A DNA stretch of 64,000 bases from Isoetes taiwanensis (GCA_021234155.1 JAJEKV010000012.1:2611436-2675435), one strand, 5' to 3'; shown: positions 43,699-56,479, counted from the first letter of the stretch. The notes: generated by a model from the letters alone, not told the origin. Numbers and translations: made by a program.

Positions 43699-45184
43699 CT
43701 ATCTGTCAAATGAATGCATCATGTTTGAAAGCAAGACAAAAGTTGCAGGATCATAAGGATCCAACTCTATAACATGTTGTATTATCTCTTCAGAAACCTC
43801 ACTAATGCTGTGGACCTTGCAACCGCCAAGGAGGGACCTCCATATTTGAACACTTGGCTCAAGTGGCATCATGTTGATAACTGCCAATGCCTCATGCAGG
43901 TACCCAGCACGACCAAGCAGATCAACCATGCACGCATAATGATGCAATATTGGACTAATAGAATGATCTCCAACCATTGAATGAAAATAGTTCCAGCCTT
44001 CATTGACAAGACATGCATGACTGCAGGCAGTTAGAACAGAAGTAAAAGCAACACCATCTGGTTTTACCATTTGCAGCTGCATTTGCTCAAAAAGAGTTAA
44101 TGCTTTTTCTCCATCTCCATGCTGAGCATATCCTGATATCATTGCACTCCATGACTTGACATCTCTTTCTGGTAACAGTGCAAACATCTGGAAAGCATCC
44201 TTTAAGTTACCACATTTTGCATACATGTCTACTAATGTGCTTCCTAAAAGAATATCTAATTCACATCCTGATGCCTGAAGGATAGAGTGCACCTGTCTTC
44301 CTTGATCCAGGGCAGATAATCCAGCACATGCAGTAAGGACACTAGCAAACGTGACCTTGTCTGGTTGCACACCTTCTGATTGCATTTCGCCAAAAAGCCT
44401 AAGAGCTTCTGTGTTATCACCATGCTGAACATAACTGGCAATCATCACATTCCAGGGTACAACATCTGATTTGATAATTGCATCAAATACTTGGCGGGCA
44501 TCGTTTATGCTCCCACACTTGGAGTACATGTCAACAAGACTACAGCTCACGTACATATCAGAACCATGTTTGGTTTTAAGATTTGGAGATGTATCTGCTT
44601 TCCCCATTCTAAGTTTGCTTTAGCTGAACATGCTGTTAGGACAGTGACATAAGTAACTTGATTTGGTTCCACGTTTTCTTGTTGCATTTGTCTAAACAGC
44701 CTAAGAGCTTCCTCAGTTTTTCCATCCTGGACATAAGCATCAATCATGATGGTCCATGAGAAAACATTGCGGTAATAGATTTTTCAAATATTTCACGTGC
44801 ATCATCTATGCACCCACATTTAGAGTACATGCTGATCAGCGTGTTACGTATGAATACATTGAGTCTCAGCCCACTGTTAGCAAGGTGAAAATGAACCCGT
44901 CTACCTTCAGCCAAAGCTTTCATGTCAATGCAGGCTTGTAATAGATACAGACAAGAATCATAGTATACTCTGTCAAATGGCTCCTGAGAACGTTGGTTAT
45001 CCATTACAACTAAAAGATGTATTGCCTCCTTCAAGCGCCCTTCTTCACATAGCTTCTTTATGTTCCCAGAAAATCCAGCATAACCATTCCTCCAGGCCCT
45101 ACTTACGGATTCTTGAGATATATTTGCAACATTTACGGAAGAAAGTCCATACTTCAAATTGGGCGCAATGCTGCAAAGTTTCAT
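43699..45184 (-). pseudogene. PLS-type pentatricopeptide repeat (PPR) protein with partial E region, two frameshifts
   Basis: PPR proteins bind organellar RNA, each repeat reading one base. The minus strand encodes about ten tandem PLS motifs, with repeated segments such as NTLISMYSKCGCIDDAREIF, LVDMYSKCGSINDARQVFDA, YAKCGNLKDAFQMFALLPER and WSAMISGYAQHGDGEKALTLF-type repeats (the last shortened here to WSAMISGYAQHGDGEKAL). An E1-like end follows: WRSLLGGCKVH and VIELDPYDPATFVLLSNM. The start is the ATG at 45184. Near 44770 one base is missing, and near 44590 one base is missing in an A run; homology continues in the new phase each time. The protein stops six residues after LLSNM, so E2 and any DYW deaminase domain are absent. 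No N-terminal targeting can be assigned. If the two single-base gaps are assembly errors, the gene could be intact. Confidence 0.88.
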
Positions 45185-45525
45185 GTATTAAAAGCAATCT
45201 TACTTCGGCTATACCGATGAACCTAATTTCAGCTAATTGGCAGACTAAAATAATTGAGAATTAGAACTTTGAGGCCAGCTCTAGAGAAGAATACCCTTTG
45301 CATTCTGGGACTAGAGCTCCACTTTGTGCAGTACAATACTTCTCATACTTGTGTCTAATCGTGAATCGCATGATGCAAGCTTGATTAATATCCAGCACGT
45401 ACTCTTCTTGCTGTGCACACTAAAATTTGAATTCTGATGGATGTAGAGATATATATATTTCATTAGTATCAGAGTTCGCCATATATTGATGCCCAAAACT
45501 GAATACTCGCCCAATTGAAATTATT
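45185..45525. other. Intergenic, upstream of the PPR gene
   Basis: No gene recognised. It would contain the PPR promoter on the minus strand; no convincing TATA was chosen. Confidence 0.4.
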
Positions 45526-46988
45526 TGGAGGCAGTGAGCGGTGCTTCGATCGGCTCCCGAAATTAAGTCCAGGAGCCAGCCGGGTTCGCCCAAGCGAACC
45601 CCGAAAATTCGCCCAGGCAAACCCGTGGGATTCGCCCAGGCGAACCCGCCATCTTGACGTGGCGTCTGCGTGGCACTACCTACTGGGTTCGCTTGGGCGA
45701 ACCCGAACCGGGGTTAGCCACCGTGCGATGTCAGTGCGATGGCAGTGCATTTATTACCCCTGCCGGGTTCGCCGAAGCGAACCCACCGGCGGGGGCTACA
45801 CGGTCAGATACGGATTTCGTACGGGCATTATTTATTAACCCCTGCCGGGTTCGCCCAAAACCCTTTAACCCACGGGCTACACGGTTTGAAGTTGCTTTAT
45901 AAGGTTTGCCCTCTTCAAGAATCATCTCACATCTCGTGGCGATTGTCCTTTCATTGCGGCAAGAAAGTGATCCGATCGTGATCCGGGCTCATTTATTCTT
46001 GGGCAATAGGAGTGTAAGGGTTGTTTTGCAAGCAATCGGTGTCTTTGGGCAAGAAGAAACAAGCATTGCGGTCTTTGCAAAAGCATGATGGGAAGAATGG
46101 GGACTTATTCATTTCCTCCACGGGGATCGATTTGTAAGCGGCGGACGAGCATAATGAGGGATCAAAAAGTCGGTGGATGAATTCCGGGTGCCGCGGCGAG
46201 AAGCTTCGGTCCATCGGCCATGGCTCCCGGATGGACGTAACAAGACTCGGATTTGGAGGATTTGGACGATTTAAGCGATCGGTGGAGGAGGATATGGGGG
46301 CTTAATCGATATAAGCGAAGACCGGGAAGCAATCCGTGAGGATTAGAGGGTTTTGCATTTGGAAGGGAGAAAAGCAAAAACGCAAAAGTTGTAAGCAATA
46401 TCGCGGGCTAGGGATTGACAAAAGGCTCTTTTGCGTATGAGGGTTCCGTGAGAGGATTATCCGCTTTATCTTCTCTTGGAATTGGGCGTAACGATGGAGG
46501 TGCAACAAATCGCATGCCCACGCTTTCTGGATGATCCGCAGATGGCCCCAACTCTTGAATCGTGTGTAGTTCTCGCACCAATCAAGCCTCCTCTAATGTT
46601 CCGCATTGGTCCAAAAATTCGGTTCCACCGAAAAGAAGAACGTAGAGAAATGAAATCGACCCCGCTGATGATGAAAATGAAGAAGATGAAGGTTCGGTAC
46701 GCCAGACGGCCCCTACTTGCGCCATCATCGACCGCCGACGCCGGGTTGGCTTAACCCAAGAGGGTCAGCCGGGTCCCACACGCTTGACTCCCTGCCACCT
46801 GACACTTAACCGCGGTTTGGGTTCGCCCAAGCGAACACGGCGAAGAATGCCACGCAGCGACATATACCGCCAACCGCCACGCCAATCCACGCCCCTCCCT
46901 GGTTCGTTTCGCTGGGCGAAATCCGCTGGCATGTTGACTCAATTTCGGGAGCCAATAAAGTGGACGGGCAGCGAGCGTTTTGCATGTG
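45526..46988. mobile_element. GC-rich palindromic nonautonomous element, copy B
   Basis: The left end has CGATCGGCTCCCGAAATTAA (near 45548) and the right end has CAATTTCGGGAGCCAATAAA (near 46938). The first is the inverse of the second over GGCTCCCGAAATT-AGTC (17 of 18), so the ends are inverted repeats. Palindromes of the form GGGTTCGCCCAAGCGAACCC-like occur near 45583, 45629, 45684, 45764 and 46818, and the right end has TTCGCTGGGCGAA-like sequence near 46908. Copy A at 2300-4030 matches both ends. A TATAA (about 45897, CTTTATAAGG) lies inside. The plus-strand frame 46476-46754 is unassigned. No clear target duplication was seen. Confidence 0.6.
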
Positions 46989-47028
46989 TGACCCCACCAA
47001 CTTGAACATTCTTCTATGGTTATGAGAG

Positions 47029-47212
47029 GGATAACACCCGAGTTCTTAGGTGTTATCCGCCTTAACAACCTGAGCCCGAGAGTTTTATGGTGGTTTTTAT
47101 AACAAGCTAGGTGTTTATGGGCTTTTTAATGTGTTACTGGTGGGTAACACCATTGCAACCAACGGCTGAGATTTGATCTCAACATTAAAACCTGAGGGCC
47201 AGGTTGTTAAGG
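47029..47212. mobile_element. Small MITE-like hairpin element
   Basis: CCTTAACAACCTG at 47060-47072 is perfectly inverted at 47200-47212, with related flanking bases. Just outside, GGATAACACC (47029-47038) and GGTGTTATCC (47049-47058) form a perfect 10-bp stem with a 10-base loop. The unit has no coding capacity. Confidence 0.6.
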
Positions 47213-47461
47213 TGGTGGCAAACCATCAAGCGGGAGCAGGGTTTTTTTATCATTGACCTTTTGAAAGGTTGAAATCTTAGTTACCGACCTGAGGTCCACA
47301 CTTGTCGAATTGAACCTGGAAATAAAAAATAATAAATAACAGATGTCCCTTCAAATTCAAATTCAAATATCTTATTAATTTACAATTTTATGTTCAAGGA
47401 TCTTAAGGAGCACATGACCATGTAGCACAAGAACCCAGATAGCACAAGAGCCGAAAAAGAA
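47213..47461. other. Spacer between hairpin element and LINE 3' end
   Basis: AT-rich, nothing recognised. Confidence 0.4.
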
Positions 47462-48035
47462 TTTTTTTTTGAAGAACGACAAACTTTATTGAAACTCCAA
47501 GCCAAAAGCCAGATACAAATGCAGAGGCGGGAATAAAATCTCAGAGGATAATCATGATCCGCTGAGTAGAACCACCAGCCTATACTTAAGACAACACACT
47601 CAAATAGGACTCAAATATCAACTGTCGCTTGGTAGGAGCAAGCGAAGAACAATGGTAGGCCTTAGCGATTCTAGCTTCTGCGTCCTGGAGGATGGTGGCT
47701 GAATGGTGGCGTCATCACCTTGGCCCCATTCTCAAGCTTAAGACAATGCATATCCCCAGAAAGGATCACACCAAAACCTAAAACAAACAAAATAAATCTC
47801 AAAAGCAATGCAGCTTAACACAAATGATCGTTCTTCCACATTAGCACATATCTTCTTTGATGTCTAGTCATCAATGCCCTGGCCACCCTGGCCATGCTCA
47901 TCGCAAACCGCGTGATAATAGCTTGACTTGTTGTCGGTCTATGATTTTCATGATCCATATCTGTCATCCACAAATCCAAGTGCTTGAGCTAAGAATTTCT
48001 GCACATGCTCTAGATCATTCCAAATGGCCATGATA

Positions 48036-48312
48036 TCACCGGGCACCAGACTTCGAACCTCTACAACAAAACGGACTCCACCAAAACCCTGAACAAGTGT
48101 GACTGATGGGCCAATCATACAGGTTTGCCTTGTAGTTGTTGTTTTGCGTCGGATATAGTGACTTCCAGCCTGCTGTAACTCGTACCATGGTAGAAGTGTC
48201 CCAGTATGTCGTGGAAGGAAACTCTATGCCCAAGTACTTGTATATGAGTGCTACCTCCACATTTTGCCTCTGATAAGTGAAGGAGGGAAGTTTTGGCTGG
48301 CGCGCAGAGCAT
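48036..48312 (-). pseudogene. LINE RT-tail fragment
   Basis: YKYLGIEFPSTTYWDTSTMV then RVTAGWKSLY match the region after the catalytic core of plant L1 RTs (KYLGI...W). Frames are broken. The catalytic YADD part is absent between this fragment and the endonuclease. Confidence 0.65.
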
Positions 48313-48527
48313 TGCCCTTAATTTTGGTCATATTAGTTGTGGGCATAGTAAATTCTATCGCAACTTTAAATTTTCAACAAATACAGAAGAAATATTCTAT
48401 GAATAATACACTGGTGGCACTGAGATTGCCCCCAGCCATTTGATGAGTTAAATCCTAGAAAATTTTCTAAATATTAGAATTGGGTTATTTGGCTTCAATA
48501 TCTATTTTTTCAGGGACTAGAGACAAT

Positions 48528-49342
48528 TCAGCAAAGGGTTTCCTCCACTTGTTTCCCGAATGGCCCTTTTTTCCTGTCATTGTGTAAGCTTTTTGGAGCT
48601 CGGATAGATAGAGGAGCATGCCCAAATGTGCCTAAAGCACGTATAGCAACAAAAATTGGCACATGATCTGACTCAATCCTTTCACTGCCAATAGAAAGAT
48701 TGACCATCTGATTAATAAATGATGGCTTGGCTAAAATATAGTCCACCACACTTGCATTCCTGCAAGTACATTTTCCAGAACTGGGAAATTTTGCTATGCC
48801 ATTATATATAATCATATCAAGACCACTACATAATGCCAATACATGGTGTCCTTGTGGATTAGGCCATCTAATCCTATCATCAGAGTGTTGTGCGTCCATT
48901 AAAATCATCTAGCAAAAGCACATCACCTGTGGAACCAAATAGAATATCGTGTTCCAAAGGAGAAAAGGGATCATCCCTATCTAAATTATCAGAACTGTAC
49001 ACACGAGATTCTCTTGGTGGAAAGTAACAACCAGCAACATAAAGCTTTCCAAATTGTCCTAGTATACTGAAGTGATGCCATTTTATTCAGGACTGTCACT
49101 AAATGTGTAAATTCATGTCTAACAGAGCAAGCAATTCCACCAAAACCTTTAAGCCTCCATTCTTTTTTATTCCATACTGAATACATCATTTTAAACCCCA
49201 TAATGTCAGGAAGTCCTACCTCTTCATTTTCACACGTCTCAAGAAAGTATATTACATCTACATTACTTAAAATGTCCTCCATAGTGTCAACTTTTGCATG
49301 CTTTAGTGTATTGATATTCCAGCAAGCAAACCTGACAGTCAC
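48528..49342 (-). pseudogene. LINE ORF2 apurinic-endonuclease domain, frameshifted
   Basis: It starts MTVRFACWNINTLK (the N of the WNI motif) and includes VDVIYFLETCENEE (metal-binding Glu) and WRLKGFGGIAC. In a second frame are YFPPRES and DDPFSPLEHDI. In the third piece DAQHSDDRIRWPNPQGH and ESDHVPI provide the terminal SDH motif. This endonuclease would nick target DNA at insertion. Two frame changes near 49000 and 48910 inactivate it. A homologue starts at 63556 on the plus strand. Confidence 0.85.
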
Positions 49343-49348
49343 TGTTTC

Positions 49349-49983
49349 CTATGCTGTAGGTGCATTTTCCACATTTCTTTCTTCCACAACAACATGTCCC
49401 TTCCTCCAAAATGCCTTATGACCATTCTTCCTTGCATCTTTTAATTTCTGAAGTTCTTGTTTATACTCAATATATTGTTCCTTTGTCAGATCACCATTAA
49501 TCCATACCTTCTCTCCCCTTAACAATGCCCGCTTGCTCAAGACACCCATCTTATTCTCCTTGTTTGCAAATTTCACAATAATATGCCTCGTATTACCAAA
49601 GGATTTGCCTACTCGAAATGCCTCAACTACATCACCATCAAAATCTAATTTGGATTTGATAAATATGTGTACCTTCTCCTTTGTGTTCTCCTTTGTATCT
49701 TCTGGTAGACTGACCACGCGAATGTTCATAGGCCTTTTCTGCCTCTCTTGCTCTTCCATAAATGAATCTAACGCTTTGTTCCTGTCCTGCTGATCTTTAA
49801 TGAAAGAAGTGAGCTGTTGTTGTACCTGCGTAATGCTGCCATTGTCAGATTATCCTGTGTTATCTTCATCTTCTGCATCTCCATCTTCTCATGGAATAAA
49901 ATAACGGCTAAGGTTAGCCAAATAGTTATTTTGCAGCATTTTTGCCAAGAAAAATGGCTAAAGTAAATGGGAAAAAATGCCAA
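49349..49983 (-). pseudogene. LINE ORF1 RNA-binding (RRM-like) part
   Basis: The frame 49759-49349 reads MNIRVVSLPEDTKENTKEKV, then VVEAFRVGKS, RHIIVKFANKENKMGVLSKR, and a basic Lys-rich tail. That is the RRM-like core of L1 ORF1 proteins (IRIxGLPE...A.R.G...R.I.VKF). Upstream sequence to 49983 adds coiled-coil residues in another frame. The protein would bind LINE RNA to form the RNP. It ends immediately before the ORF2 start. Confidence 0.8.
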
Positions 49984-50574
49984 AAATAAGAAAATTTTAG
50001 CCCAAGTTTTTTGCTGACTACGTGAGATTCTATGTTAAATAGCCAAACCTCCACCTCTAGAAAGCTCCACCAGAACATCGATTATCTAAACCTAAGAAAG
50101 AGTGGGCTTGAAAAAATGGATGGATTAGCCTAGAAACCGACACCAAGATATTTATGAACTTTAAGAAATTACCAATTAGGGTTCTATTTTTTCTTGTTCT
50201 AGGTATGAAGTTGAAGCATAGAGAGATGATTACATCTAGAAGGAACAATGTGCTCTTTTTTGTTGAGTTTTGAACATGTTTATGTAATAATTTATGTCTT
50301 TGTTGCTTCTTTAGATCAAGAAAGCTTAAAGCAATGATTATAATTCGGTAAAAAAAATGCCACATTATGTTGAATCCCATTGTGTCTTTATCCAAAGGCT
50401 TGGATTTTTTAAAATTAGCATAGTGCAATGGCTAATATTTGTCTCTCCATTTTGTGAAAGTTTAGCCAAATGCAAGAAACCATGATGGAAGAAAATCATC
50501 TAGTTTAGCGAACCCTCAGAAAGTTCTACCTCCAATTTGAAGGTATTTTAACCAAACCTATTTTGGCTACACCA
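49912..50574. mobile_element. Possible MITE inserted in LINE ORF1
   Basis: GGTTAGCCAAATAG at 49912-49925 is matched by inverted CTATTTTGGCTACACC at 50559-50574. Sequence between them is AT-rich and unrelated to LINE ORF1, and it separates two parts of that protein. No target duplication was found, so the boundaries are approximate. Confidence 0.45.
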
Positions 50575-50609
50575 AAATATAGGAGTAGTAATTTATTCAA
50601 TGCATCTTC

Positions 50610-50999
50610 TTACATCATCTCACGGACTTCAGATCGCATGCTCTCCTTAAATTGTTCAAGCTCTGATTGAATGCTCGCTCGAAATTTCTCCATCTTTAAT
50701 TGCATCTGCTCCATATAAACCTTTTTAAAATCCTTCATCAATGAGTTCACAGCCTCGTTTAGAGATTTCTGCATTGCTGCCATCAAATCAACCTTCATAG
50801 CTTCCATCATCTGCTGCATAGAAAGGGCTAGCGATTTTTCCATAGAGCTTTCAAGTTTATCAACAAAACCTGTCAGTGGAGACTCAATTTCTGCTGCAAA
50901 CAAGGCACTAGAGTTCAGCTCTGATGCTGAGATGGCTGGAACATCTCGATCAGGGGACCCACAAGAAGGAGACCCCCCTTGAGCTTTCTTCTTGGCCAT
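50610..50999 (-). pseudogene. LINE ORF1 N-terminal coiled-coil part
   Basis: A 129-residue frame starting MAKKKAQGGSPSCGSPDRD. From about residue 47 it is a heptad-rich helix (SLALSMQQMMEAMKVDLMAA, then FKKVYMEQMQLKMEKFRASI). L1 ORF1 proteins trimerise through such coils. It stops near the inserted MITE-like element. Confidence 0.65.
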
Positions 51000-51192
51000 A
51001 TATTAATCAACAAAAAGAACCCGACCGGAAAATGTCAACTTCAGATAGCTAAACAGATCCAAATCTGGTCATGCTATATATCATTGAAAAGTTCTTGGAA
51101 CCAACTTTTCAACAAGCCTAAACATGCGATAATCGGACACTATATGTGAAAGTTATGGCTTGTCGAAGTTTTGCTATACAAACCCTAGCGTC

Positions 51193-52620
<1,428 letters not shown>

Positions 52621-52639
52621 GGATTCCATTTAAATGCCA

Positions 52640-52990
52640 TAGCTAAGTAATGCCCTCATCTGCTTAAGGGTCATTAGCTATCTCTCTCATGCCAAGTTCA
52701 TAATCAAATAAGAGTGTTTTGTAGTGCATTATATAGTTCTCTCTTCTTAAAAGGGCCGCAACAATAAAATTTCCTATTGCTGATGCAGTTACTTTTGTAA
52801 ATAAATCCTCCAAAGCAATATCTTCGATGCCATACTTGACGCTAAGATCATAATATGCTTGACAATGTATCAAAAAATGTTCCTCATCCTCCACAATCTC
52901 TTTGTCACAAACTTTGCACAATCTAAAATCTTGCAGAATGTTCGCCCATCTCCCCACCTCAACCCCTAAGTGGTGTGAACTGAGTCGCAT
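52640..52990 (-). pseudogene. LINE copy 3: C-terminal zinc-finger region only
   Basis: A 108-residue open frame: MRLSSHHLGVEVGRW, then FRLCKVCDKEIVEDEEHFLI followed by HC, and a helical end. It is homologous to the last part of copy 2 (LSSH, CKVC..E.VEDE). Only the 3' portion inserted, which is typical of LINE 5' truncation. Confidence 0.75.
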
Positions 52991-53002
52991 TCTACTAATT
53001 GA

Positions 53003-53480
53003 TTGTCGCTAGTGCTTATGCAAGATGGACACCCATTGGCTTACACTAGTTGTATGCTAAAGCCTTCTAAGCAGGGCTACAATACTTATGAGAAAGAGTT
53101 GATTGATTTAGTACATGCACTAAAGAAATGGAGACATTATTTGATGGAGACTAAATTCATACTCCGATTTGATCGACAAAGTCTAAGGCATATTTAAACT
53201 CAGGATATCATAAATGCACGCCAGTTGAAACTCATTGATACCATCAAAGACTTTGAGGGTATGCAACTAGAGTATAAACCAGGGAAGGACAATAAAGTTG
53301 TTGATGCCTTATAGCCGGGCGTTTACACATGCAATGTCTATTGCCAGAATCACTGACTTGATCCAATGAAATTGAATTATAGAAATGATTCTTCTTTTGC
53401 AGTGCCATTCAATCTGTTAGAAAAAGAAGGCCGAGATCCTCTTGGGAAATACATGTTGCATAATGGTTCCCTTTTGTATC
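53003..53480 (+). pseudogene. Ty3/gypsy RNase H to integrase-N-terminus remnant
   Basis: LVLMQDGHPLAYTSCMLKPS followed by YNTYEKELIDLVHALKKWRH and RFDRQSLRHI is the gypsy RNase H domain (the usual Asp of TDHQSL replaced). After a stop, INARQLKLIDTIKDFEG and LEYKPGKDNKVVDAL give the connection region. Then DPLGKYMLHNGSLLYRNRLC leads into where the integrase zinc-binding domain would begin. Stops at about 53199 and 53312 show decay. Confidence 0.82.
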
Positions 53481-53587
53481 GAAATCGCCTATGTGTGTAC
53501 TACTCACGCATGGAATGTGTTTGAAGAGATTGTAAGGCTGTTGTTCGACAAACAAGAGAAGCAAAGAGTTGAAATCCTTCCAGCTTT

Positions 53588-54045
53588 GAAAGCTAGTTGA
53601 GACCTAATTTTTAATCATTGAGGTGAATAAGAAACTAGCAAAAACAACTATGTTCCTAGTTAAAACACTAGATGAAAACAAGAATTAAACTTTTAGTCAT
53701 TTCGGGGTGAATTAAGAAATTACTAGGGCTAATTTTGAAATCTAATTCTCCATCTTTGAAGTGAATAAGAGACTAGTTCATTCAAGTATGTCTTAAGGAC
53801 TCTTTACTGACAACGATTGTTGCCCCAAATGGTAAAGGACTTTTGAGAGGAACTAGTTGAAACATAATTTGAATTGATTTCATTGAGGGGAGTAAGAAAC
53901 TTGTGCCAAGTAAGTTTCAACTATAAAGGCTACGATGAAGTTTGTTGCCTCAATGGTAAGCACTTTGGCTTGGAGAGACAGGAACTAGTTGAAACCTAAC
54001 CTTTGGTCATTGAGGTGAATAAGAAACTAGTTCAAATGACTCTTT
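53588..54045 (+). repeat. Degenerate tandem array around CTAGTTGAAACCTAAT...CATTGAGGTGAATAAGAAACTAG
   Basis: The phrase GAACTAGTTGAAACCTAA (or close variants) recurs near 53590, 53852 and 53982. TGAGGTGAATAAGAAACTAG recurs near 53622, 53758 (decayed), 53884 (decayed) and 54012. GTTGCCYCAATGGTAA-like text separates units. Spacing is about 130-260 bp. Confidence 0.65.
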
Positions 54046-54080
54046 TAGTTTTCTTCTAGGTCACTTCATTATCTATGCTC

Positions 54081-54222
54081 TTAATAGGGTTCAATAAATG
54101 CCTTTATGCTAATGCCTTTAGTAAGTTCCCTCTTATAGTATGTCTTGCTTCATTTAGTTTGCATATATTCTAATGCAATTAGTGCGAAATCCATAAAAAA
54201 TATGCACTCCACATATTGGATT
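54081..54222 (+). repeat. Dispersed about 143-bp repeat, copy 1
   Basis: CTCTTAATAGGGTTCAATAA through AATATGCACTCCA is repeated at 63249-63392 in the same orientation with about ten differences. Confidence 0.9.
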
Positions 54223-55249
54223 CCAAGAGTGGTCAAACTTGGAATGTCGAAAGAGTTTCTCTATCCATATGCCTTGCATTCATGATCCCATTGAGGCATC
54301 TAAAGTTATACTTGAGGCACCCTGACTTGATGATGGTAGAAAGTAATAGTTGCATGGAACAATTACAATATGTATGCTTAAATGGTCTTCGAGAGAATAC
54401 TAAAAAAACCGACAACAATCTTTGCTTTGGAAGCCAACAAAAATCTTGGCACCTTTGCATGACGCATGAGAAATCTTTCAACAAATGCAAAATTCATCTA
54501 TTCTCATAATTTTTCAACTGTTTATAGCTTGATGAGATATTACTGATGCCTTATATCATTCTCAAGGGAAAAATTCTTTGAACTAAGGAGTAATACAAAT
54601 ACAATTACGTGTAAATCAAATGTTAGTATAGAGTATTAAATTCTATCACTTCAATTGCTAGATCAATGCATGAATTTAATCTAGACTTAAAGCACATTCA
54701 ATATAACAAGACACAACTTATTATAGAGCAATGATTCAACTTATAGATATTAATAATCTATATAGACCATTGATTTTACTGTAGCAAAATTGCACTATAG
54801 CTCGGGTATTGACCCGAATACTGTAGAGGTTGACCAGTTGAGATTCAACCCTAAACTCCAAATCTATGCACAAATTCCTCCTTAACTATCAATTCTGGCC
54901 AACTGATCATACAATCGGCCCTCTAAGATGTTTATAGTATCAGCGTCGACAGTTATGATATCGGATTTGACCGACTTTCCAAGGTCCGATTTGAATGGAG
55001 TTTACCTCCTAATTTTTGTGCCAGCGCAACCTATAAGATTATTATAGGGTTCAAATATAACCATTGGATCTTTCCATAAATGACCATTGAACCCTTTATA
55101 TACATCCTAGAATTCAATATTCTATGTAGATGTATTATGCATACTTATGCATAGATGTATGTCTGTATGATCAAGCTAGGATAAGAATTATATGATGACC
55201 ATATTCTAGAATCCCAATATTCCTCCTTCAGCACATAATTCTGCAACTT
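54223..55249. other. AT-rich, no gene recognised
   Basis: No coding motif. Part near 55000-55240 may be the decayed LTR of the copia fragment that follows on the minus strand, because GAAGGAGGAAT, a polypurine-like run, lies near 55222-55232 on that strand. Confidence 0.4.
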
Positions 55250-55690
55250 TTAGATCAAACTTAAACTGTTCGAACTTACTTCCTGTTAAAGCTTTGTGAA
55301 AATATCTGCTACTTCCTTGACTGTGTTAACATATACCATCTGAACCTAATTTTTGGCAGCCAAATCCTTGATCAAGTGAATATTGAGCTCAACATGTTTG
55401 GTCCCTTCATGTTGCACAGGGTTTTCACAATGGCTATACAACTTTGACTGTCAGTCAAGATCTAAGTTGGTCATGTTTGCTTACATCCTAATTCTTCAAG
55501 TAATCTTCTTAACCATATTATCTCCTTAGCTATTAAAGAAGATGTTGCATATGCTTTAGCTGAGGACATTGTAATGGCTCTTTGTTTTTTACTTCTCCAA
55601 GTGATTGTTCCTCCACCTAAAATCCTGATGTGGATTTTCTGCAGAATAAATCTCCTCCCCAATCTGCATCACTATATATGCATATAAATG
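55250..55690 (-). pseudogene. Copia RNase H remnant
   Basis: The minus strand reads WRSKKQRAITMSSAKAYATS then KEIIWLRRLLEELGCKQ, homologous to the RNase H of the copia element at 6118-6957 (WRCKKQAAVAMSSAEAEYAA). It has deletions, and the catalytic Glu in SSAEAEY is altered. Further decayed pieces run to about 55250. Confidence 0.8.
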
Positions 55691-55694
55691 TAAT

Positions 55695-56479
55695 TGTCAA
55701 AAATCAGTTTTTACCTAGTTAGTTATGTTCACCTGGCAGTTAGACTTCTGCTTTATATCCCTCTAGCTTCTTTCCCTTTCTTCCATCAACACATCTTCAT
55801 CTCCACATTTGCTGCTTGGTCTCTGATGCCCCATCCACCTTCTCACCCACTCTCAATGCATAGTGATGATCTCTTGGTTTTCCTAGTTAAGCCTTGTAGT
55901 TTCATGTCCCATATGCCGCTTCCTCATTGATTTGATATTCTCCTTACCACTCGGACTATCGTTCTTACTTTACTCATTTGACTGCTTGTGTGTGGGAAGC
56001 GCCACTTGCCATTATGCCAGTTGTAGTTATGTTCTTGTGGAAGCTTGGCCCTCGTGCCAGTGTTAGTTTGCCATCGTGCCTGTGTTGGGAGACCCTCGTA
56101 TCGTGTTTCTTTTTTGCGCTACTTTATTTGTGACGGGACCCTCTCATTTGCTTTATTAGGTTGATTTATATGGTTGAGCATCTTCTTTGACTCCATCAAG
56201 CTGACTTGGAGTATGTTTGGGGCATTGCTTTTTTGCAGAGGCGCGATCCACTGTGATGTTGGAATATGGTTTCGAAGGTTTCGTTTGAGCTATTCGTGGA
56301 AACGACCTTGTGCTTGCAAGTTTCACTCGAACAGAGTTGATTAGCCATTGTTGTACCTATTCAGTTTAGATCCCTATAGGTTAATGTCGCTATTATGGCC
56401 AAAGTTTACCTTGAAAACCCAAAAAAGGAAAGGTTTTTCAATCCCGGCCATGATGGTTTCACTAATTCATCAGCATTGT
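55695..56479. other. Noncoding sequence
   Basis: T/C-rich then mixed. Repeated phrases such as GTGCCAGTGTTAG and GTGCCTGTGTTGG occur near 56053-56090. No gene recognised. Confidence 0.4.

Larger units (their letters stand above)
47462..51000 (-). mobile_element. L1-type LINE, copy 1, with RT core deleted and a MITE-like insert
   Basis: Read on the minus strand, the order is: ORF1 coiled-coil part (50999-50610), a 660-bp inverted-end insert, ORF1 RNA-binding part (49983-49349), ORF2 endonuclease (49342-48528), a gap where most of RT is missing, an RT-tail fragment (48312-48036), 3' UTR, and a terminal TTTCAATAAAGTTTG...poly(A) (T run at 47462-47470 on the plus strand). Two ORFs followed by a poly(A) end define an L1-like non-LTR retrotransposon. 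Confidence 0.85.

Noticed and set aside
53003-53197. Functional host RNase H
   Set aside because: LVLMQDGHPLAYTS and YEKELIDLVHALKKWRHY are specific to Ty3/gypsy; stops follow within 200 bp.
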